The notes under the pieces are model-generated. The model made no database searches. It was not told the DNA's origin and worked only from the letters and a program-made list of their open reading frames with translations. Positions 8,658 through 16,690 of a stretch of DNA of 44,463 nt are shown here, one piece after another. A program made the translations under genes and the position numbers. Positions within the stretch are counted from its first letter, which is position 1; every line of letters begins with the position of its first letter. Source of the stretch: Verrucomicrobiota bacterium (lineage in GTDB: Bacteria > Verrucomicrobiota > Kiritimatiellia > Kiritimatiellales > Tichowtungiaceae); the NCBI GenBank assembly GCA_030153935.1, contig JASKKX010000005.1, positions 1 to 44,463 of the forward strand, given 5' to 3'.

Positions 8658-9698
8658 TCAGTGGCAGTGACAACAGGTCTTTGTTTTCCGGGGCAGAATC
8701 GCGGCAATGAGCAGTCCGACAAGAACGAGAGCACAAAGCTGCTCGATGTATCCGGCACCGGCGCTGTGCTTTTCAACATGTTCTACAACGGCCACCGCAG
8801 TGAGCATCCGATTGAGCAGCCAGCCGGCAAGCAGGGAGCAGCCGGCAAGTGTAATCAGATAAGTGACAATGACGCGCCGTCCCATGGTCTGAAGCACGGT
8901 TGCAATGGTGGCGGCATTGGTTGCCGGCCCGGTGATCAGAAAAACAAGAGCCGCGCCGGGTGAAAGCCCCATGCCGATCATCGCGAGAGCAATTGGAATA
9001 GAACCGACCGAACAGACGTAAAGCGGAATTCCAAGAGCCATAACAGCCAGCATAGAGAGCCACTCAGAACTTAGATAGCGGACAAAAAAGTCGCCGGGAA
9101 CCAGCGCGCCAAGCAAACCGGATACGAGAATGCCGATCAGAAGGGCACGGCCGATATCGCGCGGCAGGCTGACAAAACCATAAGCAAAAACCTGTTTCCA
9201 CTTGTCGGTTCCGATTTTACAGTTGCAGGAAGGGCAATGTTCGTCGTTGCAGCTGTTCCCGGATTCTTCGGATGGCGGGGTGAACATCTCGACCGCCGCC
9301 CCGCAAATACAACCGGTTACAAATGCGATCAATGTGCGGAAAATTGCGAAGACCGGTCCCAGCAACCCCCATGTGGCGGCAATGCTGTCCACGCCGGTCT
9401 GCGGTGTCGAGGCGAGAAAAGAGATCGTTGCGCCCTTTGTGGCTCCGTGTCTGCGCAGCGAAGTTGCAACCGGAATGACACTGCAGGAGCAAAGAGGAAT
9501 CGGAACGCCCAGCAGTGAAGCTTTTGCAATTTGCCACAGACCGCGTTTGCCCAGATGAGTCTGGATAAACGAAACGGGAACAAATGCGCTGAGCACTCCG
9601 GCAACAAAAAAACCAAGCAGAAGATAGGGGGCCATAATGGCCATGACATCCCATGATTTTATGAAAATTTCTACTGTTTTGCTGACGACTGTTCCCAT
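8658..9698 (-). CDS. Membrane permease of the DUF318 / SO_0444 metal or arsenical efflux type
   Basis: This polytopic membrane protein (346 residues) has about eight to ten hydrophobic segments in two similar halves (PYLLLGFFVAGVLSAFVP; IGRALLIGILVSGLLGALVP). Landmarks are IPLCSCSVIPVA, STPQTGVDSI and ITGPATNAATI, which recur in the predicted permease family that includes ArsP and the SO_0444 Cu/Zn exporters. A Cys-rich cytoplasmic loop (SCNDEHCPSCNCK) and a C-terminal CCHCH tail suggest a soft metal or metalloid cargo. The start is preceded by an AAGGA-type ribosome site. No regulator is adjacent. Metal, trivalent organoarsenical or antimicrobial metal export are all possible. Confidence 0.8.
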   Translation of the reverse strand: MGTVVSKTVEIFIKSWDVMAIMAPYLLLGFFVAGVLSAFVPVSFIQTHLGKRGLWQIAKASLLGVPIPLCSCSVIPVATSLRRHGATKGATISFLASTPQTGVDSIAATWGLLGPVFAIFRTLIAFVTGCICGAAVEMFTPPSEESGNSCNDEHCPSCNCKIGTDKWKQVFAYGFVSLPRDIGRALLIGILVSGLLGALVPGDFFVRYLSSEWLSMLAVMALGIPLYVCSVGSIPIALAMIGMGLSPGAALVFLITGPATNAATIATVLQTMGRRVIVTYLITLAGCSLLAGWLLNRMLTAVAVVEHVEKHSAGAGYIEQLCALVLVGLLIAAILPRKTKTCCHCH

Positions 9699-9915
9699 AA
9701 AAATCCTTTTTCGACAAACTTCGATGCAGATTGCGAATTATTTTATAAAAGGTAATCATAATACTCGGTATTCTTTGAACAAGTTTAAAGCAAAAGGATT
9801 TAAATGAGTACATTCTCCGTCAATCGGAAAACTTTACCGGCACCGTAACCCGTTCGGGACCTGTTGCTGGCAATCCGCTTTTTGTCAGAACGGGGAAATA
9901 TTTCCGGAACCGGAT

Positions 9916-10405
9916 TTATTCCGCACCGACTTGAGTGATTCGATAAAAAGTCAGGTTTGCAAGACTCAGGAAAACCTCCAGCCCGCCGACCCCGTTCCAG
10001 CGGGCATACGCATAGGCCTAAGCGGAAAGCAAAGGACCCGGCGCTCCGCTGATAAAACAGCAGGTCATATAGCTGGCCGTCAGACGGTTCCGCGCTTCCG
10101 GAAGAATTTAAAAAATAGCGTTCTGATGAGCAGCCTGAACCGCCTGCACCGCGAAATCGAGCAGAATAATCCCTACGATAATTCTTTTGCGTTCACAGAT
10201 ATCTGCCAGGGGAATGAGAAACATCAGATCGGTTGCATAGCCGATCTGGGCCACGGTAACAATCAGACCGGCCGGCCCCTGGGTCAGGTAAAACAGACGC
10301 AATCGTATCCAGAAGCGGCTGGGCAATAATAGGTACCGGCAACGGCCCGTCCGGTTGCCACCGCCATCAAATGGATCAGAAAAAGCGGAATTTATGAATC
10401 GGATG
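9916..10405 (-). pseudogene. Decayed major facilitator superfamily transporter
   Basis: Three minus-strand pieces belong to one MFS protein. The first, at about 10340-10385, reads LIHLMAVATGRAVAGTYYC, the TM1 motif. The second, at about 10110-10326, reads QGPAGLIVTVAQIGYATDLM and then FLIPLADICERKRIIVGII, the conserved TM2-loop-TM3 signature. The third, ending at 9916, reads AYARWNGVGGLEVFLSLANL then TFYRITQVGAE, a C-terminus. Frame changes separate them, and several hundred residues of the middle are missing. The original probably exported drugs or sugars. Nothing else is evident in the gap 9700-10615 apart from this relic. Confidence 0.65.
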
Positions 10406-10614
10406 AAGGATGAGATATCCGAGCGTCTTTTTCGGAAAAAAAAAGTCCGAATAAATCATATTGATCCTGAAGACCTGAAGAAAAGATGAGTAAAGAGCAT
10501 AAAAAGACGGCTTCTGATTTCACGGGAAACGGCTGATCATCCCTGTTCAAACCGGTAGTGTTTACCGTTCATTTTACGATTTTAACTTTTGCGGAAACCG
10601 TTAGACTCCGACAG

Positions 10615-11751
10615 ATGAAAATCGGTGTTTCAGCATTTGTAATGCAGGGAGGGCGTTCCGGCGTCGCCGCCTATATCCGCGAACTGGTCCGCCACCTTCA
10701 ACAGGTCGACCGCGTCAATCAGTATGACATTATGATGCCGAGACGTGAAACGGATCTGATTGAACTGAGCTCGTCGAATTTTCACAAATCCCTCTATTCC
10801 GGGTTTACCGCGAATCCGGTGATTAATATCGCGTGGCATAACACGGTTCTTCCCCTCCTTGGAAAAAGAAAAAAAACGGACCTTCTCCATGTGCCGAGCT
10901 ACCGGCGGATTCCGCTGATAAAAAGCTGTCCGGTTGTCGCAACGGTGCACGATGTCGCTGCACTGTCGATGGATGCAAAATATGATGCCGCGCGAATGGT
11001 TTACAACCGCCGGATTGTCCCCGCACAGATTCGCAATGCCGACCATATTATTACAGTGAGTCACTATTCGAAGAAAGATATTACGGAGCGGGTCGACGTG
11101 CCGGAAGAGAAGATTACGGTCATTTATTCCGGTATCAATCACCGGGTGTTCCACCCTTTGGAGAAATCATTTTCCCAGGCGCAGCTCGCTGAAAAGTACG
11201 GCTTGAACCAGCCGTTCCTTATCTATGTCTCCCGGCTGGAGCATCCGGCGAAAAACCACGTTCGGCTGATCGAAGCTTTTGAACGGTTTAAGGCGGAAAC
11301 CGACAGTGCACATAAACTGGTGCTGCCGGGGGCGGACTGGAACGGTGCAGAAATCATCCGCGAACGGGCGGCAGCCAGCCCGGTGCATGATGATATCCTC
11401 TTTCCCGGTTTTGTTCCGCTGTTCGATCTGCCGCTGTTCTACAGCGCCTGCGACCTGATGGTTTTTCCGTCGCTGTTTGAAGGATTCGGCTTTCCGATTA
11501 TCGAAGCACTGGCCTGCGGAGCTCCGGTGATCTGTTCAGATACGTCATCGATGAGTGAAATCGCCGGCGAAGCGGTGCCGAAGTTTGATCCGCATCATGC
11601 AGAAACTATTTTCCAGTCGTTGCAAGAAACGCTCTCCCGGGGATGGAGTGATGAAGAGCGCCGGCGCGGTCTTAAGTACGCCGAACAGTTTGACTGGAAT
11701 CACGCGGCGCGGCAAACTCTCGAAATCTACGAAAGGACCGCCGGATTGTGA
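10615..11751 (+). CDS. Glycosyltransferase family 4 (GT-B fold)
   Basis: From ATG 10615 (MKIGVSAFVMQGGRSGVAAY) this is a 378-residue GT-B enzyme with an N-terminal Gly-rich acceptor domain and a C-terminal nucleotide-sugar domain. The second domain shows LIYVSRLEHPAKNHVRLIEA at about 215-234 and the E-x7-E motif in EGFGFPIIEALACGAPVI at about 305. These are typical of retaining GT4 enzymes such as mannosyltransferases acting on surface polysaccharides. The donor and acceptor sugars cannot be told. It opens a five-gene operon in which every junction overlaps, here by GTGA at 11748-11751 with the following GT2 gene. A longer in-frame start at 10558 exists but lacks family similarity. Confidence 0.9.
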   Translation: MKIGVSAFVMQGGRSGVAAYIRELVRHLQQVDRVNQYDIMMPRRETDLIELSSSNFHKSLYSGFTANPVINIAWHNTVLPLLGKRKKTDLLHVPSYRRIPLIKSCPVVATVHDVAALSMDAKYDAARMVYNRRIVPAQIRNADHIITVSHYSKKDITERVDVPEEKITVIYSGINHRVFHPLEKSFSQAQLAEKYGLNQPFLIYVSRLEHPAKNHVRLIEAFERFKAETDSAHKLVLPGADWNGAEIIRERAAASPVHDDILFPGFVPLFDLPLFYSACDLMVFPSLFEGFGFPIIEALACGAPVICSDTSSMSEIAGEAVPKFDPHHAETIFQSLQETLSRGWSDEERRRGLKYAEQFDWNHAARQTLEIYERTAGL

Positions 11752-12587
11752 GTCGTGTCGCCGTCATCATGCGTTCAAAAAACGAGATGCCCTATCTTTC
11801 GAAGGCACTCGAAAGTCTGCGCCGCCAAACTTTTCAGGATTTTGAGCTGTGGGCCGTCGACTCCGGCTCGACGGATGGTTCTGTCGCGGTGCTCCGCGAG
11901 CAAATCGACTCAGAACATCTGATTCAGATCCCGCCGGAAGCGTATATCCCGGGCAAGGTGCTTAACGAAATGATTGCGCGTACCACGCAGGAGTTCATTG
12001 TCTTACAAAATGCCGATGCCGTTCTGCGGAGCGATGACGCACTCGAAAAACTGCTGCATCCGCTGCTGGAGGACGAAGCCGATGTCTCGATGTGCAAGCA
12101 GGTACCGCGCCCGGACGCTCTCTTTATTGTGACGTATGATTATCTGCGCGCCTACAATCCGAAAAATATCAAAGGCGGCAATGCTGATTTTTTCTCGGCC
12201 GTTACCTGCGCGTTTCGCCGGAATCTCTGGGAGAAAATCCGGTTCCCCGAGAACGGGTACGCGGAGGACGTTGCCTGGGCAAAAGCCTGTCGGAATCGGC
12301 GGGCACGCTTTACACTGGTTGCGGAATCCGGCGTTGAACATTCACATAATTACACGTTAAGAAGTCTTTACCATAAAAGGTTCCGACACGGAGTAACGTT
12401 CGCAAAAATATATGGACGGCGCGCCAACCTGTTTTTCCAGATGCTGGAACTGGGCAAAGAATGGACCCGGGATTTCCTTTATGCCGTCCGCAAAGGACGG
12501 TTTGATACAATTCCCTATAATCTGGCCTATCGCGCAGTGATTCATACCGCGCTTTACCGCGGTCTGAAAGCAGGTGCCCGTGGGTAA
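11748..12587 (+). CDS. Glycosyltransferase family 2 (GT-A fold)
   Basis: This 279-residue enzyme begins at GTG 11748, overlapping the stop of the GT4 gene. The GT-A fold shows VAVIMRSKNEMPYLSKALES at the start, the donor-binding Asp in WAVDSGSTDGSV at about residue 40, LQNADAVLR (DxD-like) at about 87, and the acceptor-side segment YAEDVAWAK at about 170 matching the ED catalytic-base region. No transmembrane segment is seen, so it should act at the cytoplasmic face on a lipid-linked or protein-linked glycan. It overlaps the next gene by 14 bases. Confidence 0.9.
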   Translation: MSRVAVIMRSKNEMPYLSKALESLRRQTFQDFELWAVDSGSTDGSVAVLREQIDSEHLIQIPPEAYIPGKVLNEMIARTTQEFIVLQNADAVLRSDDALEKLLHPLLEDEADVSMCKQVPRPDALFIVTYDYLRAYNPKNIKGGNADFFSAVTCAFRRNLWEKIRFPENGYAEDVAWAKACRNRRARFTLVAESGVEHSHNYTLRSLYHKRFRHGVTFAKIYGRRANLFFQMLELGKEWTRDFLYAVRKGRFDTIPYNLAYRAVIHTALYRGLKAGARG

Positions 12588-13689
12588 ATACTCTGTTAAC
12601 GGATCTGCCGCGTTTGACGCGCGTATTGATACAGATATGAGCCGCATTGCCGAGGCGGTGTATGCGTCCGAGTTTTCCAGATACTGGCGGGCACTGGTGC
12701 TGCTCGGCGGGTATGGACGCGGGGAAGGCTCCCCGCTGATTGGTCCCGGCGGGGAAGAACTGCCCTTCAATGATTACGATCTGATTGTGGTAACCGACTC
12801 CATGGATCCGCTTCTTAAACGGGATCTTAAAAAACTGGAAAAAAAACTCTCCGAAGAAATCGGCCTTCCTGTCGATCTCTATCCGTATCTGAAACAGAAA
12901 CTGCCCAAGTGCGAATTTTCGCTGTTGAACTATGAAATGAAATACGGTCACCGGGTGATTCGCGGCGACAAAGATATTCTCGATGCCATGCCGGATTATC
13001 CGCATGAAGGCATTCCTCTTTCCGAAGGAACCCGCCTGCTGATGAATCGCGGGAAACTGCTGCTCGATGTCAAATGCCGACTTGCACAGCCTGAGCCCTT
13101 AAATGCAGAAGAGCGGCAGTGCTGCCTGAAATTTATGTCCAAAGCCGATCTCGCCTTCGGCGACTGCGCCCTGCTGCTGCACCGGGCTTACGACCTTTCG
13201 TACACCGTGAAAAAAGAAAGAATTAAAACGATCAGCCTGAGTGGGCTGAAAGAACCGCACGATCTGGTACACGCCTATCGCGCCGCGGTCGCATTCAAGG
13301 AGCGCACCGATTTTCAAACCCTGGAAAACAGCAATGTCCACCAGCGGTTTGATGAGACGGTCAGACGATACGAACGGGTCTTCCTCTGGTATGAACAGCG
13401 ACGATTGAACCGGGAGTTCCAAACCCCGGAAAAATATGCAGGGAACTTTCCAAATCTCGGGAAAGAGGGATCGCCGCTGAAAAACGCCGTCCAGAACCTG
13501 CGTACATTCGGAGCGGGAGCTTTTCCCGGACTGTTTACCCATCCGCGGCTGCGGCTGTATGCCGCACTTCCGCTGCTGCTGACCAAACAGGCGGACCTCC
13601 GCAGGATCCGCCCGCTGCTCAATTCGTCGCAGGATCGCTTTGAAGAATTGTGCGCCGTGTTTTATTCTCTTCAAAAGAGATTTTCATGA
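12574..13689 (+). CDS. Nucleotidyltransferase-fold protein of unknown role in a glycan operon
   Basis: The protein (371 residues from GTG 12574; GTG 12580 is equally possible) has an N-terminal module with the DNA polymerase beta-like nucleotidyltransferase signature. LVLLGGYGRGEGS at about 47-59 is the G-G/S helix motif, and FNDYDLIVV at about 70-78 supplies a D-x-D metal site. A third acidic residue may be the Asp of LPVDLYPYLK. The rest is mostly helical and Arg-rich with no family I recognise. It could transfer a nucleotide or another phosphorylated group to a sugar or a partner protein, but the substrate is unknown. It is embedded between GT2 and the phosphatase-fold gene with overlaps on both sides. 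Confidence 0.6.
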   Translation: MPVGKYSVNGSAAFDARIDTDMSRIAEAVYASEFSRYWRALVLLGGYGRGEGSPLIGPGGEELPFNDYDLIVVTDSMDPLLKRDLKKLEKKLSEEIGLPVDLYPYLKQKLPKCEFSLLNYEMKYGHRVIRGDKDILDAMPDYPHEGIPLSEGTRLLMNRGKLLLDVKCRLAQPEPLNAEERQCCLKFMSKADLAFGDCALLLHRAYDLSYTVKKERIKTISLSGLKEPHDLVHAYRAAVAFKERTDFQTLENSNVHQRFDETVRRYERVFLWYEQRRLNREFQTPEKYAGNFPNLGKEGSPLKNAVQNLRTFGAGAFPGLFTHPRLRLYAALPLLLTKQADLRRIRPLLNSSQDRFEELCAVFYSLQKRFS

Positions 13690-14840
13690 AGAAATCGAAA
13701 CTGAGCCTGTTCCTGTTTATCGATGCCTTCGGGCGGGAGATTTTTCTCCGGCATCCGTTCTTTTTGAACAGCCGGGTGGTCGATAATAAAAAACTCGATA
13801 CGATTCTCGGCTATTCTTCAGCGTGCGACCCGTCCATTATTTCCGGGAAACTGCCTTGCGAACACCGGATGTGGTCGTCGTTCTATTACGACCCCGAAGG
13901 TTCGCCGTTTAAATGGACCCAAGCGCTATCAATTCTTCCCGATTCGATTTTCCGCCGTGGACGGGTGCGGCATTATCTGAGCAGAATCATAAAAAAATCG
14001 TTACGATTCACCGGTTATTTTCAGCTCTACGGCGTACCGTTTAAAGATCTTCCCCTTTTCAATTACGCTGAAAAAAAACGGATTTGGGAGCCGGGCGGCT
14101 TGCTGCGCGGGGAAAGCATTTTTGATGAACTCGCGCGCCGCGACATCCCGCACTATGTCCATGACAGCGCAGTAAATGATGAAACAAAACTGGCGCGCCT
14201 CACCGCCGAGATTGAAACGCAGCGGATTGATTTCGCCTACTGCTCCCTCGGCAGACTCGATGCACTGATGCATGCTGTCGGTACACGGGATGAAAAAGTA
14301 ACGGAACGGATCCGGTGGTATGACAAACAGCTGTCCCGATTGATTTCAACGGCGGAAGAGCAGTACGAAGAAGTCGCCTGGTATGTTTTTACCGATCACG
14401 GCATGCATGATGTTACTGCAGGATACGATCTGATTGCCGACATCGAAAAGACCGGACTTCAGTGGAACAGTGATTATGTCGCGTTTTACGACTCCACGAT
14501 GGCGCGCTTCTGGTTTCTTAAAAAAGGTGCGCGTGAAACCATCACCGCCGCACTTTCCGAACATCGGAAAGGCCGGATTTTATCGGATGAAGAACTCAAA
14601 CGGGAGGGGGTTCTGTTTGAAGACGGCATGTACGGAGAACTGGTCTTCCTGATGAATTCGGGAATTCAGATTGTGCCGAGTTTTATGGGGATTAAGCAGA
14701 TCAAAGGAATGCACGGATATGCCCCGGCCGATGCGGACTCCGCCGCATCAATCTGTTCCAACCGGAAACTGCCGCGGGACTTGACAAAGATTCATCAAAT
14801 CTATCATCTAATGCGGAAGGAGCTTGGCTGCTGTGACTGA
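13686..14840 (+). CDS. Alkaline-phosphatase-superfamily protein (phosphodiesterase/transferase-like)
   Basis: From ATG 13686, overlapping the previous stop by ATGA, the protein has 384 residues. It carries metal-site motifs of the alkaline phosphatase superfamily: FIDAFG at about 11-16, GYSSACDPSIISGKLP with a nucleophile-region Ser/Cys at about 46-60, a D-x3-H-x2-G segment in LDALMHAVG, YVFTDHGMHD at about 235, and MHGYAP near the C-terminus. This is the order in type I phosphodiesterase/nucleotide pyrophosphatase enzymes. No signal peptide or membrane segment is seen, so it is probably cytoplasmic, which is uncommon for the family. It may add or remove a phosphate-linked group on the glycan built by the two glycosyltransferases. 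Confidence 0.7.
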   Translation: MKKSKLSLFLFIDAFGREIFLRHPFFLNSRVVDNKKLDTILGYSSACDPSIISGKLPCEHRMWSSFYYDPEGSPFKWTQALSILPDSIFRRGRVRHYLSRIIKKSLRFTGYFQLYGVPFKDLPLFNYAEKKRIWEPGGLLRGESIFDELARRDIPHYVHDSAVNDETKLARLTAEIETQRIDFAYCSLGRLDALMHAVGTRDEKVTERIRWYDKQLSRLISTAEEQYEEVAWYVFTDHGMHDVTAGYDLIADIEKTGLQWNSDYVAFYDSTMARFWFLKKGARETITAALSEHRKGRILSDEELKREGVLFEDGMYGELVFLMNSGIQIVPSFMGIKQIKGMHGYAPADADSAASICSNRKLPRDLTKIHQIYHLMRKELGCCD

Positions 14841-15501
14841 AAAATCCCAGGAATTGTCTGTAAAAGATAAAGATGCTGTTTTGATCATCGATGATGATGC
14901 CTTCATGCTGAAGGTACTCTACCGGGTTCTGCAGAAAGAGTATACACTGTATCAGGCCGGTTCTTCAGAAGAGGCTATAGAAGTGCTGCGCGGACGGCAC
15001 GTCAAAGCGATCCTGTGCGATCACGTCCTTCCCGGACAAAGCGGGCTCGACTTTCTCATCACGTTGAAACAGCGTAATCCGCAGATCAAAAGTGTTCTTT
15101 TCAGTGCCGCACTGGAAGTCGAGCAGTTTATCAAGGCAATCAACGAGGGACAAATATTTCGCTTTATCAAAAAACCGGCGTCGCCGACCGATATCCAGCA
15201 GGCGGTTCGGGCTGCTGTGCGACAATACGATATTGAAGCTCTGCAGCAGCAGCTTTTGCGCGATCAGAAAGACATCGATAAGCAGGTTTACAGCGCCCCA
15301 TACTGGCTCTACCGTCTGCGTGTCGTTGCCCGGCAGTCATTCCGCTACGGCGCGCCTCTGTTCGGCAATATTCTGGCCCTTATGCTCGCGCTGGGCGTTA
15401 TCGCCCTGAGTGTCGGCATCTGCATTATACTCATCATCTATTTTGTAAAAAGTTATCTGGGCATCGACATTTTCCCCCAGAGTCATCTTCTGAGCCGTTA
15501 G
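14833..15501 (+). CDS. Receiver-domain protein with a C-terminal membrane anchor
   Basis: GTG 14833 is chosen because AAGGAG at 14817-14822 stands ten bases upstream. The TTG at 14824 is too close to that site. The 222-residue product has a CheY-like receiver (about 15-130) with the acidic pair in VLIIDDDAFML, the phospho-acceptor Asp in AILCDHVLPGQSGLDFL, and the conserved Lys in FIKKPAS. After a helical stretch rich in Gln (IEALQQQLLRDQKD) there is no DNA-binding or enzymatic output. A single strong hydrophobic segment of about 25 residues (LALMLALGVIALSVGICIIL) lies near the C-terminus. It is the last gene of the operon. Phosphorylation may control the membrane-associated glycan enzymes directly. 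Confidence 0.8.
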   Translation: MTEKSQELSVKDKDAVLIIDDDAFMLKVLYRVLQKEYTLYQAGSSEEAIEVLRGRHVKAILCDHVLPGQSGLDFLITLKQRNPQIKSVLFSAALEVEQFIKAINEGQIFRFIKKPASPTDIQQAVRAAVRQYDIEALQQQLLRDQKDIDKQVYSAPYWLYRLRVVARQSFRYGAPLFGNILALMLALGVIALSVGICIILIIYFVKSYLGIDIFPQSHLLSR

Positions 15502-15844
15502 TTTCTCGCGACTCCGTTTCGGACCTGATTCCGAGTACACCCGGGATCGTGCATTGTTCGAAGGTTCTGTCTGAATACTCCGCATAAAGAGGCTTCGAAT
15601 TTCTCCTGCGAATTCAGTTTAACAAAGTCCCCTCACCGGAAGCAGATGAGGCTCCATTGAACGGTTGGAGCGTCCCAATCAGATAGCGATCTGTTTTCCC
15701 AGCAGGATGGGCAGGGTGCTTCGGAAGAAAAAATGATCAGAAGGTATATTCGCGAGCAGAAGATGCAGCAGATTATGCAGAAGGCCGGAAGCCACGGGCG
15801 TTAGCCCGTGGATCTGTCCCTTTTCCGATAAAAGTAACAGAAAA
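15502..15844. other. Intergenic region with a GC-rich hairpin
   Basis: This gap of about 340 bases after the receiver gene has no convincing gene. Its one clear structure is a perfect hairpin at 15792-15811, CCACGGGC-gtta-GCCCGTGG. It resembles the foldback structures at the ends of IS200/IS605 elements and in REP-type repeats, but no transposase gene is recognisable beside it. The short in-frame peptide just before it (MIRRYIREQKMQQIMQKAG) could be a transposase scrap, though that is weak. Confidence 0.4.
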
Positions 15845-15872
15845 GCGGAATTTCCAACGTGGGAAACTCCGC
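15845..15872 (-). terminator. Terminator of the rubrerythrin gene, built from a TTTCCAA palindrome
   Basis: An imperfect inverted repeat runs from GCGGAATTTCC at 15845 to GGAAACTCCGC at 15872. On the minus strand it is followed by CTTTTCTG, making a plausible rho-independent terminator 22 bases past the rubrerythrin stop. Its core TTTCCAACGTGGGAAA (15851-15866) matches the palindrome family seen elsewhere in the window. Confidence 0.6.
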
Positions 15873-15894
15873 ATTTCCATTGGCAAAGGATCTT

Positions 15895-16467
15895 TTACCA
15901 GTTTTCAGCGAGCAGTTCAAAATGTGCCTGGGGATGATCACAGGCGGCACATTTGGCTGGTGCTTTTGTTCCAACGTGGAGATATCCGCAGTTCCGGCAG
16001 CGCCAGACAACTTTTTCTTCCCGCTGAAAGACCTTGCCTTCTTTGATATTGGCAGCCAGTTCAAGATACCGTTTTTCATGTTGTTTTTCCGCTACAACGA
16101 TGGCGCTGAACACGGAAGCAATCAGGATAAAACCCTCTTTTTTTGCAATCTCGGCAAAAGAGGGATACATATCTGTCCACTCATGGTTTTCACCCGCAGC
16201 ACTGGCCAGCAGGTTGTCGTATGTGGTGCCGACCGGGCCGGCAGGAAAGCGGCTGGCAATCTCGATTTCTCCGCCTTCCATCAAGTTGAACAGACGTTTG
16301 GCATGCTCTTTTTCCTGATTGGCTGTTTCTTCAAAAATGTCGGCAATCTGTACGTAGCCTTCTTTTCTAGCTGCACTAGCACAATAGGTGTAACGGTTGC
16401 GGGCCTGCGCTTCACCGGCAAATGCCGCCATCAGATTTTTTTCTGTCTGGCTTCCTTTAAGTTCCAT
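15895..16467 (-). CDS. rbr: Rubrerythrin
   Basis: This 190-residue protein combines an N-terminal ferritin-like diiron four-helix domain with a C-terminal rubredoxin-like domain. The diiron domain has E/ExxH ligands in AFAGEAQARNRY, ANQEKEHAKRLF, AAGENHEWTDMY and AEKQHEKRY. The rubredoxin part has CRNCGY and CAACDHPQ Cys pairs at about 155-180. It is the classical peroxide-reducing rubrerythrin of anaerobes, taking electrons through rubredoxin in the cytoplasm. The start has an AAGGAG site. It stands alone between the receiver operon and pdxJ and has its own terminator. It argues for an oxygen-sensitive lifestyle. Confidence 0.95.
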   Translation of the reverse strand: MELKGSQTEKNLMAAFAGEAQARNRYTYCASAARKEGYVQIADIFEETANQEKEHAKRLFNLMEGGEIEIASRFPAGPVGTTYDNLLASAAGENHEWTDMYPSFAEIAKKEGFILIASVFSAIVVAEKQHEKRYLELAANIKEGKVFQREEKVVWRCRNCGYLHVGTKAPAKCAACDHPQAHFELLAENW

Positions 16468-16690
16468 TTTAATTCTCCTTTTAATTTCAATTTAAGAGAT
16501 TATGAGTATTTCTTATGAATAGATCAAAGGCAGAACGCCTTCCCGCTATATTTATACGGAGTACAGAGAAGATTCCGACCCGGAACGGTTAAGCATAAAG
16601 GGCATATCCAAAACTGGAACAAAGCGAGTACTCACAGCAGGCAACTCTGCACATAACACCCTTGGATGATAATGCCTGCAGGTTGGCATT

